A stretch of DNA of 64,000 nucleotides, from positions 2,356,001 through 2,420,000 of the forward strand of contig OZ025249.1 of the NCBI GenBank assembly GCA_964019135.1, given 5' to 3'. Each line of letters begins with the position of its first letter. Position 1 is the first letter of the stretch. A program made the translations under genes and the position numbers. The stretch comes from Arenicola marina (Eukaryota; Annelida; Polychaeta; Arenicolidae). The notes beneath the pieces were generated by a model. The model worked only from the letters and a program-made list of their open reading frames with translations, did not search any database and was not told where the DNA came from. Shown here one piece after another: positions 1 through 15,400 of the stretch.

Positions 1-3000
1 CCACCCTACCCCACCACACATAGCCACCCTACCCCACCGCACATAGCCAGTCTACCCCACCGCACATAGCCACCCTACCCCACTGCACATAGCCACCCTA
101 CCCCACCGCACATAGCCACCCTACCCCACTGCACATAGCCACCCTACCCCACCGTACATAGCCAGTCTACCCCACTGCACATAGCCAGCCTACCCCACCA
201 CACATAGCCACCCTACCCCACCGCACATAGCCACCCTACCCCACCACACATAGCCAGCCTACCCCACCGCACATAGCCAGCCTACCCCACCACACATAGC
301 CAGCCTACCCCACCGCACATAGCCAGTCTACCCCACCGCACATAGCCACCCTACCCCACCACCCATAGCCACCCTACCCCACCACACATAGCCAGCCTAC
401 CCCACCGCACATAGCCACCCTACCCCACCACACATAGCCACCCTGCCCCACCACACATAGCCACCCTACCCCACCACACATAGCCACCCTACCCCACCGC
501 ACATAGCCCGTCTACCCCACCGCACATAGCCACCCTACCCCACCGCACATAGCCACCCTACCCCACCACACATAGCCACCCTACCCCACCACACATAGCC
601 AGCCTACCTCACCACACATAGCCACCCTACCCCACCGCACATAGCCACCCTACCCCACCGCACATAGCCACCCTACCCCACCGCACATAGCCACCCTACC
701 CCACCGCACATAGCCACCCTACCCCACCGCACATAGCCACTTGACCCCACCGCACATGGCAACCCTACCCCACTGCACATAGCCACCCTACCCCACCGCA
801 CATAGCCAGTCTACCCCACCGCACATAGCCACCCTACCCCACCACACATAGCCACCCTACCCCACCGCACATAGCCAGTCTACCCCACCGCACATAGCCA
901 CCCTACCCCACTGCACATAGCCACCCTACCCCACCGCACATAGCCACCCTACCCCACCGCACATAGCCAGTCTACCCCACCGCACATAACAACCGTACCC
1001 CACTGCACATAGCCACCCTACCCCACCGCACATAGCCACCCTACCCCGCCGCACATAGCCAGTCTACCCCACCGCACATATCCAGCCTACCCCACCACAC
1101 ATAGCCACCCTATCCCACCACACATAGCGAGCCTACCCCACCGCACATAGCCAGTCTACCCCACCGTACATAGCCAGTCTACCCCACTGCACATAGCCAC
1201 CCTACCCCACCGCACATAGCCACCCTACCCCACCATACATAGCCAGTCTACCCCACTGCACATAGCCACCTGACCCCACCGCACATTGCAACCCTACCCC
1301 ACTGCACATAGCCACCCTACCCCACCGTACATAGCCAGTCTACCCCACTGCACATAGCCACCTGACCCCACCGCACATAGCCACCCTACCCCACCGCACA
1401 TAGCCACCCTACCCCACCGTACATAGCCAGTCTACCCCACTGCACATAGCCACCCTACCCCACCGCACATAGCCACCCTACCCCACCATACATAGCCAGT
1501 CTACCCCACTGCACATATCCACCTGACCCCACCGCACATAGCCACCCTACCCCACTACACATAGCCACCCTACCCCACCGCACATAGCCACCCTACCCCA
1601 CCGCACATAGCCACCCTACCCCACCGCACATAGCCACCCTACCCCACCGCACAAAGCCCCCCCCCTACCCCACCGCGCATAGCCCCCTACCCCACCGCAC
1701 ATAGCCACCCTACCCCACCGCACATAGCCACCCTACCCCACCGCACATAGCCCGTCTACCCCACCGCACATAGCCAGCCTACCCCACCGCACATAGCCAC
1801 TTGACCCCACCGCACATAGCAAATCTACCCCACAGCACATAGCCACCCTACCCCACCGCACATAGCCACCCTACCCCACCGTACATAGCCAGTCTACTCC
1901 ACTGCCCATAGCCACCTGACCCCACCGCACATAGCCACCCTACCCCACAACACATAGCCACCCTACCCCACTACACATAGCCACCCTACCCCACCGCACA
2001 TAGCCACCCTACCCCACCGTACATAGCCAGTCTACCCCACTGCACATAGCCACTTGACCCCACCGCACATAGCAACCCTACCCCACTGCACATAGCCACC
2101 CTACCCCACCGCACATAGACCCCCCCCTACCCCACAGCGCAGAGCCCCCTACCCCACCGCACATAGCCACCCTACCCCACCGCACATAGCCACCCTACCC
2201 GACCGCACATAGCCAGCCTACCCCACCGCACATAGTCAGCCTACCCCACCGCACATAGCCACACTACCCCACCGCACATAGCCCGTCTACCCCACCGCAC
2301 ATAGCCAGCCTACCCCACCGTACATAGCCACCTGACCCCACCGCACATAACAACCGTACCCCACTGCACATAGCCACCCTACCCCACCGCACATAGCCAC
2401 CCTACCCCACCGCACATAGCCAGTCTACCCCACCGCACATATCCAGCCTACCCCACCACACATAGCCACCCTACCCCACTGCACATAGCCACCCTACCCC
2501 ACCGCATATAGCCACCCTACCCCACCGCACATAGCCACCGTACCCCACCACACTTAGCCACCCTACCCCACCGCACATAGCCAGCCTACCCCACCGCACA
2601 TAGCCACCGTACCCCACCACACATAGCCACCCTACCCCACCGCACATAGCCACCCTACCCCACCGCACATAGTCACCCTACCCTACTGCACATAGCCACC
2701 CTACCCCACCGCACATAGCCAGTCTACCCCACCGCACATATCCAGCCTACCCCACCACACATAGCCACCCTACCCCACTGCACATAGCCACCCTACCCCA
2801 CCGCACATAGCCACCCTACCCCACCGCACATAGCCACCCTACCCCACCGCACATAGCCTGCCTACCCCACCGCACAAAGCCAGCCTACCCCACCACACAT
2901 TGCCACCCTACCCCACCGCACATATCCCGTCTACCCCACCGCACATAGCCACCCTACCCCACCGCACATAGCCAGCCTACCCCACCGCACATAGCCAGTC

Positions 3001-3890
3001 TACCCCACCGCACATAGCCAGTCTACCCCACCGCACATAGCCACCCTACCCCACTACACATTGCCACCCTACCCCACCGCACATAGCCAGCCTACCCCAT
3101 CGCACATAGCCACCCTACCCCACCACACATAGCCACCCTACCCCACCGCACATAGCCACTCTACCCCACCGCACATAGCCAGTCTACCCCACCGCTCATA
3201 GCCAGCCTACCCCACCGCACATAGCCAGCCTACCCTACCGTACATAGCCAGCCTACCCTACCGTACATAGCCAGCCTACCCCACCGCACATAGCCACTCC
3301 ACCCCACCGCACATAGCCACCCTACCCCCACCGCACATAGCCAGTCTACCCCACCGCACATAGCCAGCCTACCCCACCGCACATAGCCACCCTACCCCCA
3401 CCGCACATAGCCAGTCTACCCTACCGCACATAGCCAGCCTACCCCACCGCACATAGCCACCCCACCCCACCGCACATAGCGACCCTACCCCCACCGCACA
3501 TAGCCAGTCTACCCCACCGCACATAGCCAGCCTACCCCACCGCACATAGCCAGCCTACCCTACCGTACATAGCCAGCCTACCCTACCTTACATAGCTAGC
3601 CTACCCCACCGCACATAGCCCCCCCCTACCCCACCGCACATAGCCAGCCTACCCCACCGTACATAGCCACCTGACCCCACCGCACATAGCAACCCTACCC
3701 CACCGCACATACCCCCCGGCCCCCTACCCCGCCGCACATAGCCAGCCCACCCCTCCGCACATAGTCCCCCCCTACCCCACCGCGCATAGCCCCCTACCCC
3801 ACCGCACATACCCCCCGGCCCCCTACCCCGCCGCACATAGCCACCCTACCCCACCGCACATAGCCACCCTACCCCACCGCATATAGCCAG

Positions 3891-6800
3891 CCATTCCAAC
3901 CGCACATAGCCCCCCCCCCTACCCCGCCGCGCATAGCCCCCTACCCCACCGCACATACTCCCCCGCCCCCTACCCCACCGCGCATAGCCCCCTACCCCAC
4001 CGCACATAGCCACCCTACCCCACCGCACATAGCCACCCTACCCCACCGCACATAGCCAGCCTACCCCACCGCACATAGCCACCCTATCCTACCACACATA
4101 GCGAGCCTACCCCACCGCACATAGCCAGTCTACCCCACCGTACATAGCCAGTCTACCCCACTGCACATAGCCACCCTACCCCACCGCACATAGCCACCGT
4201 ACCCCACCATACATAGCCAGTCTACCACACTGCACATAGCCACCTGACCCCACCGCACATAGCAACCCTACCGCACTGCACATAGCCACCCTACCCCACC
4301 GTACATAGCCACCCTACCCCATCGCACATAGCCACCCTACCCCACCGTACATAGCCAGTCTACCCCACTGCACAAAGCCACCCTACCCCACCGCACATAG
4401 CCACCCTACCCCACCATACATAGCCAGTCTACCCCACTGCACATAGCCACCTGACCCCACCGCACATAGCCACCCTACCCCATCGCACATAGCCACCCTA
4501 CCCCACCGTACATAGCCAGTCTACCCCACTGCACATAGCCACCCTACCCCACCGCACATAGCCACCCTACCCCACCATACATAGCCAGTCTACCCCACTG
4601 CACATAGCCACCTGACCCCACCGCACATAGCCACCCTACCCCACTACACATAGCCACCCTACCCCACCGCACATAGCCACCCTACCCCACCGCACATAGC
4701 CACCCTACCCCACCGCACAAAGCCCCCCCCCCTACCCCACCGCGCATAGCCCCCTACCCCACCGCACATAGCCACCCTACCCCACCGCACATAGCCACCC
4801 TACCCCACCGCACATAGCCCGTCTACCCCACCGCACATAGCCAGTCTACCCCACCGCACATAGCCACTTGACCCCACCGCACATAGCAACCCTACTCCAC
4901 TGCCCATAGCCACCTGACCCCACCGCACATAGCCACCCTACCCCACTACACATAGCCACCCTACCCCACTACACATAGCCACCCTACCCCACCGCACATA
5001 GCCACCCTACCCCACCGCACATAGCCCGTCTACCCCACCGCACATAGCCAGCCTACCCCACCGTACATAGCCGCCTGACCCCACCGCACATAGCAACCGT
5101 ACCCCACTGCACATAGCCACCCTACCCCACCGCACATAGCCACCCTACCCCACCGCACATAGCCAGTCTACCCCACCGCACATATCCAGCCTACCCCACC
5201 ACACATAGCCACCCTACCCCACTGCACATAGCCACCCTACCCCACCGCATGTAGCCGCCCTACCCCACCGCACATAGCCACCGTACCCCACCACACATAG
5301 CCACCCTACCCCACCGCACATAGCCAGCCTACCCCACCGCACATAGCCACCCTACCCCACTGCACATAGCCACCCTACCCCACCGCATATAGCCACCCTA
5401 CCCCACCGCACATAGCCACCGTACCCCACCACACTTAGCCACCCTACCCCACCGCACATAGCCAGCCTACCCCACCGCACATAGCCACCGTACCCCACCA
5501 CACATAGCCACCCTACCCCACCGCACATAGCCACCCTACCCCACCGCACATAGTCACCCTACCCTACTGCACATAGCCACCCTACCCCACCGCACATAGC
5601 CAGTCTACCCCACCGCACATATCCAGCCTACCCCACCACACATAGCCACCCTACCCCACTGCACATAGCCACCCTACCCCACCGCACATAGCCACCCTAC
5701 CCCACCGCACATAGCCACCCTACCCCACCGCACATAGCCTGCCTACCCCACCGCACAAAGCCAGCCTACCCCACCACACATTGCCACCCTACCCCACCGC
5801 ACATATCGGGTCTACCCCACCGCACATAGCCACCCTACCCCACCGCACATAGCCAGCCTACCCCACCGCACATAGCCAGTCTACCCCACCGCACATAGCC
5901 AGTCTACCCCACCGCACATAGCCACCCTACCCCACTACACATTGCCACCCTACCCCACCGCACATAGCCAGCCTACCCCATCGCACATAGCCACCCTACC
6001 CCACCACACATAGCCACCCTACCCCACCGCACATAGCCACCCTACCCCACCGCACATAGCCAGTCTACCCCACCGCTCATAGCCAGCCTACCCCACCGCA
6101 CATAGCCAGCCTACCCTACCGTACATAGCCAGCCTACCCTACCGTACATAGCCAGCCTACCCCACCGCACATAGCCACTCCACCCCACCGCACATAGCCA
6201 CCCTACCCCCACCGCACATAGCCAGTCTACCCCACCGCACATAGCCAGCCTACCCCACCGCACATAGCCACCCTACCCCCACCGCACATAGCCAGTCTAC
6301 CCTACCGCACATAGCCAGCCTACCCCACCGCACATAGCCACCCCACCCCACCGCACATAGCCACCCTACCCCCACCGCACATAGCCAGTCTACCCCACCG
6401 CACATAGCCAGCCTACCCCACCGCACATAGCCAGCCTACCCTACCGTACATAGCCACCCTACCCTACCTTACATAGCTAGCCTACCCCACCGCACATAGC
6501 CCCCCCCCTACCCCACCGCACATAGCCAGCCTACCCCACCGTACATAGCCACCTGACCCCACCGCACATAGCAACCCTACCCCACCGCACATAGCCACCT
6601 AGCCCACCGTACATAGCCAGTCTACCCCACTGCACATAGCCACCTGACCCCACCGCACATAGCCACCCTACCCCACCACACATAGCCACCCTACCCCACC
6701 GCACATAGCCACCCTACCCTACCGCACATAGCCACCCTACCCCACCGCACATAGCCAGCCCACCCCTCCGCACATAGTCCCCCCCTACCCCACCGCGCAT

Positions 6801-8557
6801 AGCCCCCTACCCCACCGCACATACCCCCCGGCCCCCTACCCCGCCGCACATAGCCACCCTACCCCACCGCACATAGCCACCCTACCCCACCGCATATAGC
6901 CAGCCATCCCAACCGCACATAGCCCCCCCCCCTACCCCGCCGCGCATAGCCCCCTACCCCACCGCACATACTCCCCCGCCCCCTACCCCACCGTACATAG
7001 CCACCTGACCCCACCGCACATAACAACCGTACCCCACTGCACATAGCCACCCTACCCCACCGCACATAGCCACCCTACCCCACCGCACATAGCCAGTCTA
7101 CCCCACCGCACATATCCAGCCTACCCCACCACACATAGCCACCCTACCCCACTGCACATAGCCACCCTACCCCACCGCATATAGCCACCCTACCCCACCG
7201 CACATAGCCACCGTACCCCACCACACTTAGCCACCCTACCCCACCGCACATAGCCAGCCTACCCCACCGCACATAGCCACCGTACCCCACCACACATAGC
7301 CACCCTACCCCACCGCACATAGCCACCCTACCCCACCGCACATAGTCACCCTACCCTACTGCACATAGCCACCCTACCCCACCGCACATAGCCAGTCTAC
7401 CCCACCGCACATATCCAGCCTACCCCACCACACATAGCCACCCTACCCCACTGCACATAGCCACCCTACCCCACCGCACATAGCCACCCTACCCCACCGC
7501 ACATAGCCACCCTACCCCACCGCACATAGCCTGCCTACCCCACCGCACAAAGCCAGCCTACCCCACCACACATTGCCACCCTACCCCACCGCACATATCC
7601 CGTCTACCCCACCGCACATAGCCACCCTACCCCACCGCACATAGCCAGCCTACCCCACCGCACATAGCCACCCTACCCCACCGCACATAGCCACTCTACC
7701 CCACCGCACATAGCCAGTCTACCCCACCGCTCATAGCCAGCCTACCCCACCGCACATAGCCAGCCTACCCTACCGTACATAGCCAGCCTACCCTACCGTA
7801 CATAGCCAGCCTACCCCACCGCACATAGCCACTCCACCCCACCGCACATAGCCACCCTACCCCCACCGCACATAGCCAGTCTACCCCACCGCACATAGCC
7901 AGCCTACCCCACCGCACATAGCCACCCTACCCCCACCGCACATAGCCAGTCTACCCTACCGCACATAGCCAGCCTACCCCACCGCACATAGCCACCCCAC
8001 CCCACCGCACATAGCGACCCTACCCCCACCGCACATAGCCAGTCTACCCCACCGCACATAGCCAGCCTACCCCACCGCACATAGCCAGCCTACCCTACCG
8101 TACATAGCCAGCCTACCCTGCCTTACATAGCTAGCCTACCCCACCGCACATAGCCCCCCCCTACCCCACCGCACATAGCCAGCCTACCCCACCGTACATA
8201 GCCACCTGACCCCACCGCACATAGCAACCCTACCCCACCGCACATAGCCACCTAGCCCACCGTACATAGCCAGTCTACCCCACTGCACATAGCCACCTGA
8301 CCCCACCGCACATAGCCACCCTACCCCACCACACATAGCCACCCTACCCCACCGCACATAGCCACCCTACCCTACCGCACATAGCCACCCTACCCCACCG
8401 CACATAGCCAGCCCACCCCTCCGCACATAGTCCCCCCCTACCCCACCGCGCATAGCCCCCTACCCCACCGCACATACCCCCCGGCCCCCTACCCCGCCGC
8501 ACATAGCCACCCTACCCCACCGCACATAGCCACCCTACCCCACCGCATATAGCCAGC
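3891..8557. repeat. Higher-order unit 1 of the 23-bp satellite (4,667 bp)
   Basis: Rare marker monomers define long units. This one runs from the marker CCATTCCAAC at 3891 to the next at 8558. The sister marker CCATCCCAAC lies 3,013 bp in, at 6904. A single CCTATCCTACCACACATAG marker follows the start, at about 4084, which puts this unit in the same subtype as the one beginning at 12422. Boundaries are arbitrary because the array is continuous. Confidence 0.8.
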
Positions 8558-11500
8558 CATTCCAACCGCACATAGCCCCCCCCCCTACCCCGCCGCGCAT
8601 AGCCCCCTACCCCACCGCACATACTCCCCCGCCCCCTACCCCACCGCGCATAGCCCCCTACCCCACCGCACATAGCCACCCTACCCCACAGCACATAGCC
8701 ACCCTACCCCACCGCACATAGCCAGCCTACCCCACCGCACATAGCCACCCTATCCTACCACACATAGCGAGCCTACCCCACCGCACATAGCCAGTCTACC
8801 CCACCGTACATAGCCAGTCTACCCCACTGCACATAGCCACCCTACCCCACCGCACATAGCCACCCTATCCTACCACACATAGCGAGCCTACCCCACCGCA
8901 CATAGCCAGTCTACCCCACCGTACATAGCCAGTCTACCCCACTGCACATAGCCACCCTACCCCACCGCACATAGCCACCGTACCCCACCATACATAGCCA
9001 GTCTACCACACTGCACATAGCCACCTGACCCCACCGCACATAGCAACCCTACCGCACTGCACATAGCCACCCTACCCCACCGTACATAGCCACCCTACCC
9101 CATCGCACATAGCCACCCTACCCCACCGTACATAGCCAGTCTACCCCACTGCACAAAGCCACCCTACCCCACCGCACATAGCCACCCTACCCCACCATAC
9201 ATAGCCAGTCTACCCCACTGCACATAGCCACCCGACCCCACCGCACATAGCCACCCTACCCCATCGCACATAGCCACCCTACCCCACCGTACATAGCCAG
9301 TCTACCCCACTGCACATAGCCACCCTACCCCACCGCACATAGCCACCCTACCCCACCATACATAGCCAGTCTACCCCACTGCACATAGCCACCTGACCCC
9401 ACCGCACATAGCCACCCTACCCCACTACACATAGCCACCCTACCCCACCGCACATAGCCACCCTACCCCACCGCACATAGCCACCCTACCCCACCGCACA
9501 AAGCCCCCCCCCCTACCCCACCGCGCATAGCCCCCTACCCCACCGCACATAGCCACCCTACCCCACCGCACATAGCCACCCTACCCCACCGCACATAGCC
9601 CGTCTACCCCACCGCACATAGCCAGTCTACCCCACCGCACATAGCCACTTGACCCCACCGCACATAGCAACCCTACTCCACTGCCCATAGCCACCTGACC
9701 CCACCGCACATAGCCACCCTACCCCACTACACATAGCCACCCTACCCCACTACACATAGCCACCCTACCCCACCGCACATAGCCACCCTACCCCACCGCA
9801 CATAGCCACCCTACCCCACCGTACATAGCCAGTCTACCCCACTGCACATAGCCACTTGACCCCACCGCACATGGCAACCCTACCCCACTGCACATAGCCA
9901 CCCTACCCCACCGCACATAGCCAGTCTACCCCACCGCACATAGCCACCCTACCCCACCACACATAGCCACCCTACCCCACCGCACATAGCCAGTCTACCC
10001 CACCGCACATAGCCACCCTACCCCACTGCACATAGCCACCCTACCCCACCGCACATAGCCACCCTACCCCACCGCACATAGCCAGTCTACCCCACCGCAC
10101 ATAACAACCGTACCCCACTGCACATAGCCACCCTACCCCACCGCACATAGCCACCCTACCCCGCCGCACATAGCCAGTCTACCCCACCGCACATATCCAG
10201 CCTACCCCACCACACATAGCCACCCTATCCCACCACACATAGCGAGCCTACCCCACCGCACATAGCCAGTCTACCCCACCGTACATAGCCAGTCTACTCC
10301 ACTGCCCATAGCCACCTGACCCCACCGCACATAGCCACCCTACCCCACAACACATAGCCACCCTACCCCACTACACATAGCCACCCTACCCCACCGCACA
10401 TAGCCACCCTACCCCACCGTACATAGCCAGTCTACCCCACTGCACATAGCCACTTGACCCCACCGCACATAGCAACCCTACCCCACTGCACATAGCCACC
10501 CTACCCCACCGCACATAGACCCCCCCCTACCCCACAGCGCAGAGCCCCCTACCCCACCGCACATAGCCACCCTACCCCACCGCACATAGCCACCCTACCC
10601 GACCGCACATAGCCAGCCTACCCCACCGCACATAGTCAGCCTACCCCACCGCACATAGCCACACTACCCCACCGCACATAGCCCGTCTACCCCACCGCAC
10701 ATAGCCAGCCTACCCCACCGTACATAGCCACCTGACCCCACCGCACATAACAACCGTACCCCACTGCACATAGCCACCCTACCCCACCGCACATAGCCAC
10801 CCTACCCCACCGCACATAGCCAGTCTACCCCACCGCACATATCCAGCCTACCCCACCACACATAGCCACCCTACCCCACTGCACATAGCCACCCTACCCC
10901 ACCGCATATAGCCACCCTACCCCACCGCACATAGCCACCGTACCCCACCACACTTAGCCACCCTACCCCACCGCACATAGCCAGCCTACCCCACCGCACA
11001 TAGCCACCGTACCCCACCACACATAGCCACCCTACCCCACCGCACATAGCCACCCTACCCCACCGCACATAGTCACCCTACCCTACTGCACATAGCCACC
11101 CTACCCCACCGCACATAGCCAGTCTACCCCACCGCACATATCCAGCCTACCCCACCACACATAGCCACCCTACCCCACTGCACATAGCCACCCTACCCCA
11201 CCGCACATAGCCACCCTACCCCACCGCACATAGCCACCCTACCCCACCGCACATAGCCTGCCTACCCCACCGCACAAAGCCAGCCTACCCCACCACACAT
11301 TGCCACCCTACCCCACCGCACATATCCCGTCTACCCCACCGCACATAGCCACCCTACCCCACCGCACATAGCCAGCCTACCCCACCGCACATAGCCAGTC
11401 TACCCCACCGCACATAGCCAGTCTACCCCACCGCACATAGCCACCCTACCCCACTACACATTGCCACCCTACCCCACCGCACATAGCCAGCCTACCCCAT

Positions 11501-12421
11501 CGCACATAGCCACCCTACCCCACCACACATAGCCACCCTACCCCACCGCACATAGCCACTCTACCCCACCGCACATAGCCAGTCTACCCCACCGCTCATA
11601 GCCAGCCTACCCCACCGCACATAGCCAGCCTACCCTACCGTACATAGCCAGCCTACCCTAACGTACATAGCCAGCCTACCCCACCGCACATAGCCACTCC
11701 ACCCCACCGCACATAGCCACCCTACCCCCACCGCACATAGCCAGTCTACCCCACCGCACATAGCCAGCCTACCCCACCGCACATAGCCACCCTACCCCCA
11801 CCGCACATAGCCAGTCTACCCTACCGCACATAGCCAGCCTACCCCACCGCATATAGCCACCCCACCCCACCGCACATAGCGACCCTACCCCCACCGCACA
11901 TAGCCAGTCTACCCCACCGCACATAGCCAGCCTACCCCACCGCACATAGCCAGCCTACCCTACCGTACATAGCCAGCCTACCCTACCTTACATAGCTAGC
12001 CTACCCCACCGCACATAGCCCCCCCCTACCCCACCGCACATAGCCAGCCTACCCCACCGTACATAGCCACCTGACCCCACCGCACATAGCAACCCTACCC
12101 CACCGCACATAGCCACCTAGCCCACCGTACATAGCCAGTCTACCCCACTGCACATAGCCACCTGACCCCACCGCACATAGCCACCCTACCCCACCACACA
12201 TAGCCACCCTACCCCACCGCACATAGCCACCCTACCCTACCGCACATAGCCACCCTACCCCACCGCACATAGCCAGCCCACCCCTCCGCACATAGTCCCC
12301 CCCTACCCCACCGCGCATAGCCCCCTACCCCACCGCACATACCCCCCGGCCCCCTACCCCGCCGCACATAGCCACCCTACCCCACCGCACATAGCCACCC
12401 TACCCCACCGCATATAGCCAG
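8558..12421. repeat. Higher-order unit 2, rearranged (3,864 bp)
   Basis: This unit is bounded by CCATTCCAAC at 8558 and 12422 but lacks the internal CCATCCCAAC marker and is about 0.8 kb short. It carries the doubled CCTATCCTACC marker. From about 9840 it follows the sequence seen at 720-3600: the TTGACC...CATGGCAACC stretch at about 731 recurs at about 9852, and an identical 65-codon frame at 2471 recurs at 10871. The offset changes from about 9.12 to 8.40 kb between these points, so one copy has an internal deletion or the other an insertion. Confidence 0.7.
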
Positions 12422-15400
12422 CCATTCCAACCGCACATAGCCCCCCCCCCCCTACCCCGCCGCGCATAGCCCCCTACCCCACCGCACATACTCCCCCGCC
12501 CCCTACCCCACCGCGCATAGCCCCCTACCCCACCGCACATAGCCACCCTACCCCACCGCACATAGCCACCCTACCCCACCGCACATAGCCAGCCTACCCC
12601 ACCGCACATAGCCACCCTATCCTACCACACATAGCGAGCCTACCCCACCGCACATAGCCAGTCTACCCCACCGTACATAGCCAGTCTACCCCACTGCACA
12701 TAGCCACCCTACCCCACCGCACATAGCCACCGTACCCCACCATACATAGCCAGTCTACCACACTGCACATAGCCACCTGACCCCACCGCACATAGCAACC
12801 CTACCGCACTGCACATAGCCACCCTACCCCACCGTACATAGCCACCCTACCCCATCGCACATAGCCACCCTACCCCACCGTACATAGCCAGTCTACCCCA
12901 CTGCACAAAGCCACCCTACCCCACCGCACATAGCCACCCTACCCCACCATACATAGCCAGTCTACCCCACTGCACATAGCCACCTGACCCCACCGCACAT
13001 AGCCACCCTACCCCATCGCACATAGCCACCCTACCCCACCGTACATAGCCAGTCTACCCCACTGCACATAGCCACCCTACCCCACCGCACATAGCCACCC
13101 TACCCCACCATACATAGCCAGTCTACCCCACTGCACATAGCCACCTGACCCCACCGCACATAGCCACCCTACCCCACTACACATAGCCACCCTACCCCAC
13201 CGCACATAGCCACCCTACCCCACCGCACATAGCCACCCTACCCCACCGCACAAAGCCCCCCCCCCTACCCCACCGCGCATAGCCCCCTACCCCACCGCAC
13301 ATAGCCACCCTACCCCACCGCACATAGCCACCCTACCCCACCGCACATAGCCCGTCTACCCCACCGCACATAGCCAGTCTACCCCACCGCACATAGCCAC
13401 TTGACCCCACCGCACATAGCAACCCTACTCCACTGCCCATAGCCACCTGACCCCACCGCACATAGCCACCCTACCCCACTACACATAGCCACCCTACCCC
13501 ACTACACATAGCCACCCTACCCCACCGCACATAGCCACCCTACCCCACCGCACATAGCCCGTCTACCCCACCGCACATAGCCAGCCTACCCCACCGTACA
13601 TAGCCGCCTGACCCCACCGCACATAGCAACCGTACCCCACTGCACATAGCCACCCTACCCCACCGCACATAGCCACCCTACCCCACCGCACATAGCCAGT
13701 CTACCCCACCGCACATATCCAGCCTACCCCACCACACATAGCCACCCTACCCCACTGCACATAGCCACCCTACCCCACCGCATGTAGCCGCCCTACCCCA
13801 CCGCACATAGCCACCGTACCCCACCACACATAGCCACCCTACCCCACCGCACATAGCCAGCCTACCCCACCGCACATAGCCACCCTACCCCACTGCACAT
13901 AGCCACCCTACCCCACCGCATATAGCCACCCTACCCCACCGCACATAGCCACCGTACCCCACCACACTTAGCCACCCTACCCCACCGCACATAGCCAGCC
14001 TACCCCACCGCACATAGCCACCGTACCCCACCACACATAGCCACCCTACCCCACCGCACATAGCCACCCTACCCCACCGCACATAGTCACCCTACCCTAC
14101 TGCACATAGCCACCCTACCCCACCGCACATAGCCAGTCTACCCCACCGCACATATCCAGCCTACCCCACCACACATAGCCACCCTACCCCACTGCACATA
14201 GCCACCCTACCCCACCGCACATAGCCACCCTACCCCACCGCACATAGCCACCCTACCCCACCGCACATAGCCTGCCTACCCCACCGCACAAAGCCAGCCT
14301 ACCCCACCACACATTGCCACCCTACCCCACCGCACATATCCCGTCTACCCCACCGCACATAGCCACCCTACCCCACCGCACATAGCCAGCCTACCCCACC
14401 GCACATAGCCAGTCTACCCCACCGCACATAGCCAGTCTACCCCACCGCACATAGCCACCCTACCCCACTACACATTGCCACCCTACCCCACCGCACATAG
14501 CCAGCCTACCCCATCGCACATAGCCACCCTACCCCACCACACATAGCCACCCTACCCCACCGCACATAGCCACCCTACCCCACCGCACATAGCCAGTCTA
14601 CCCCACCGCTCATAGCCAGCCTACCCCACCGCACATAGCCAGCCTACCCTACCGTACATAGCCAGCCTACCCTACCGTACATAGCCAGCCTACCCCACCG
14701 CACATAGCCACTCCACCCCACCGCACATAGCCACCCTACCCCCACCGCACATAGCCAGTCTACCCCACCGCACATAGCCAGCCTACCCCACCGCACATAG
14801 CCACCCTACCCCCACCGCACATAGCCAGTCTACCCTACCGCACATAGCCAGCCTACCCCACCGCACATAGCCACCCCACCCCACCGCACATAGCCACCCT
14901 ACCCCCACCGCACATAGCCAGTCTACCCCACCGCACATAGCCAGCCTACCCCACCGCACATAGCCAGCCTACCCTACCGTACATAGCCACCCTACCCTAC
15001 CTTACATAGCTAGCCTACCCCACCGCACATAGCCCCCCCCTACCCCACCGCACATAGCCAGCCTACCCCACCGTACATAGCCACCTGACCCCACCGCACA
15101 TAGCAACCCTACCCCACCGCACATAGCCACCTAGCCCACCGTACATAGCCAGTCTACCCCACTGCACATAGCCACCTGACCCCACCGCACATAGCCACCC
15201 TACCCCACCACACATAGCCACCCTACCCCACCGCACATAGCCACCCTACCCTACCGCACATAGCCACCCTACCCCACCGCACATAGCCAGCCCACCCCTC
15301 CGCACATAGTCCCCCCCTACCCCACCGCGCATAGCCCCCTACCCCACCGCACATACCCCCCGGCCCCCTACCCCGCCGCACATAGCCACCCTACCCCACC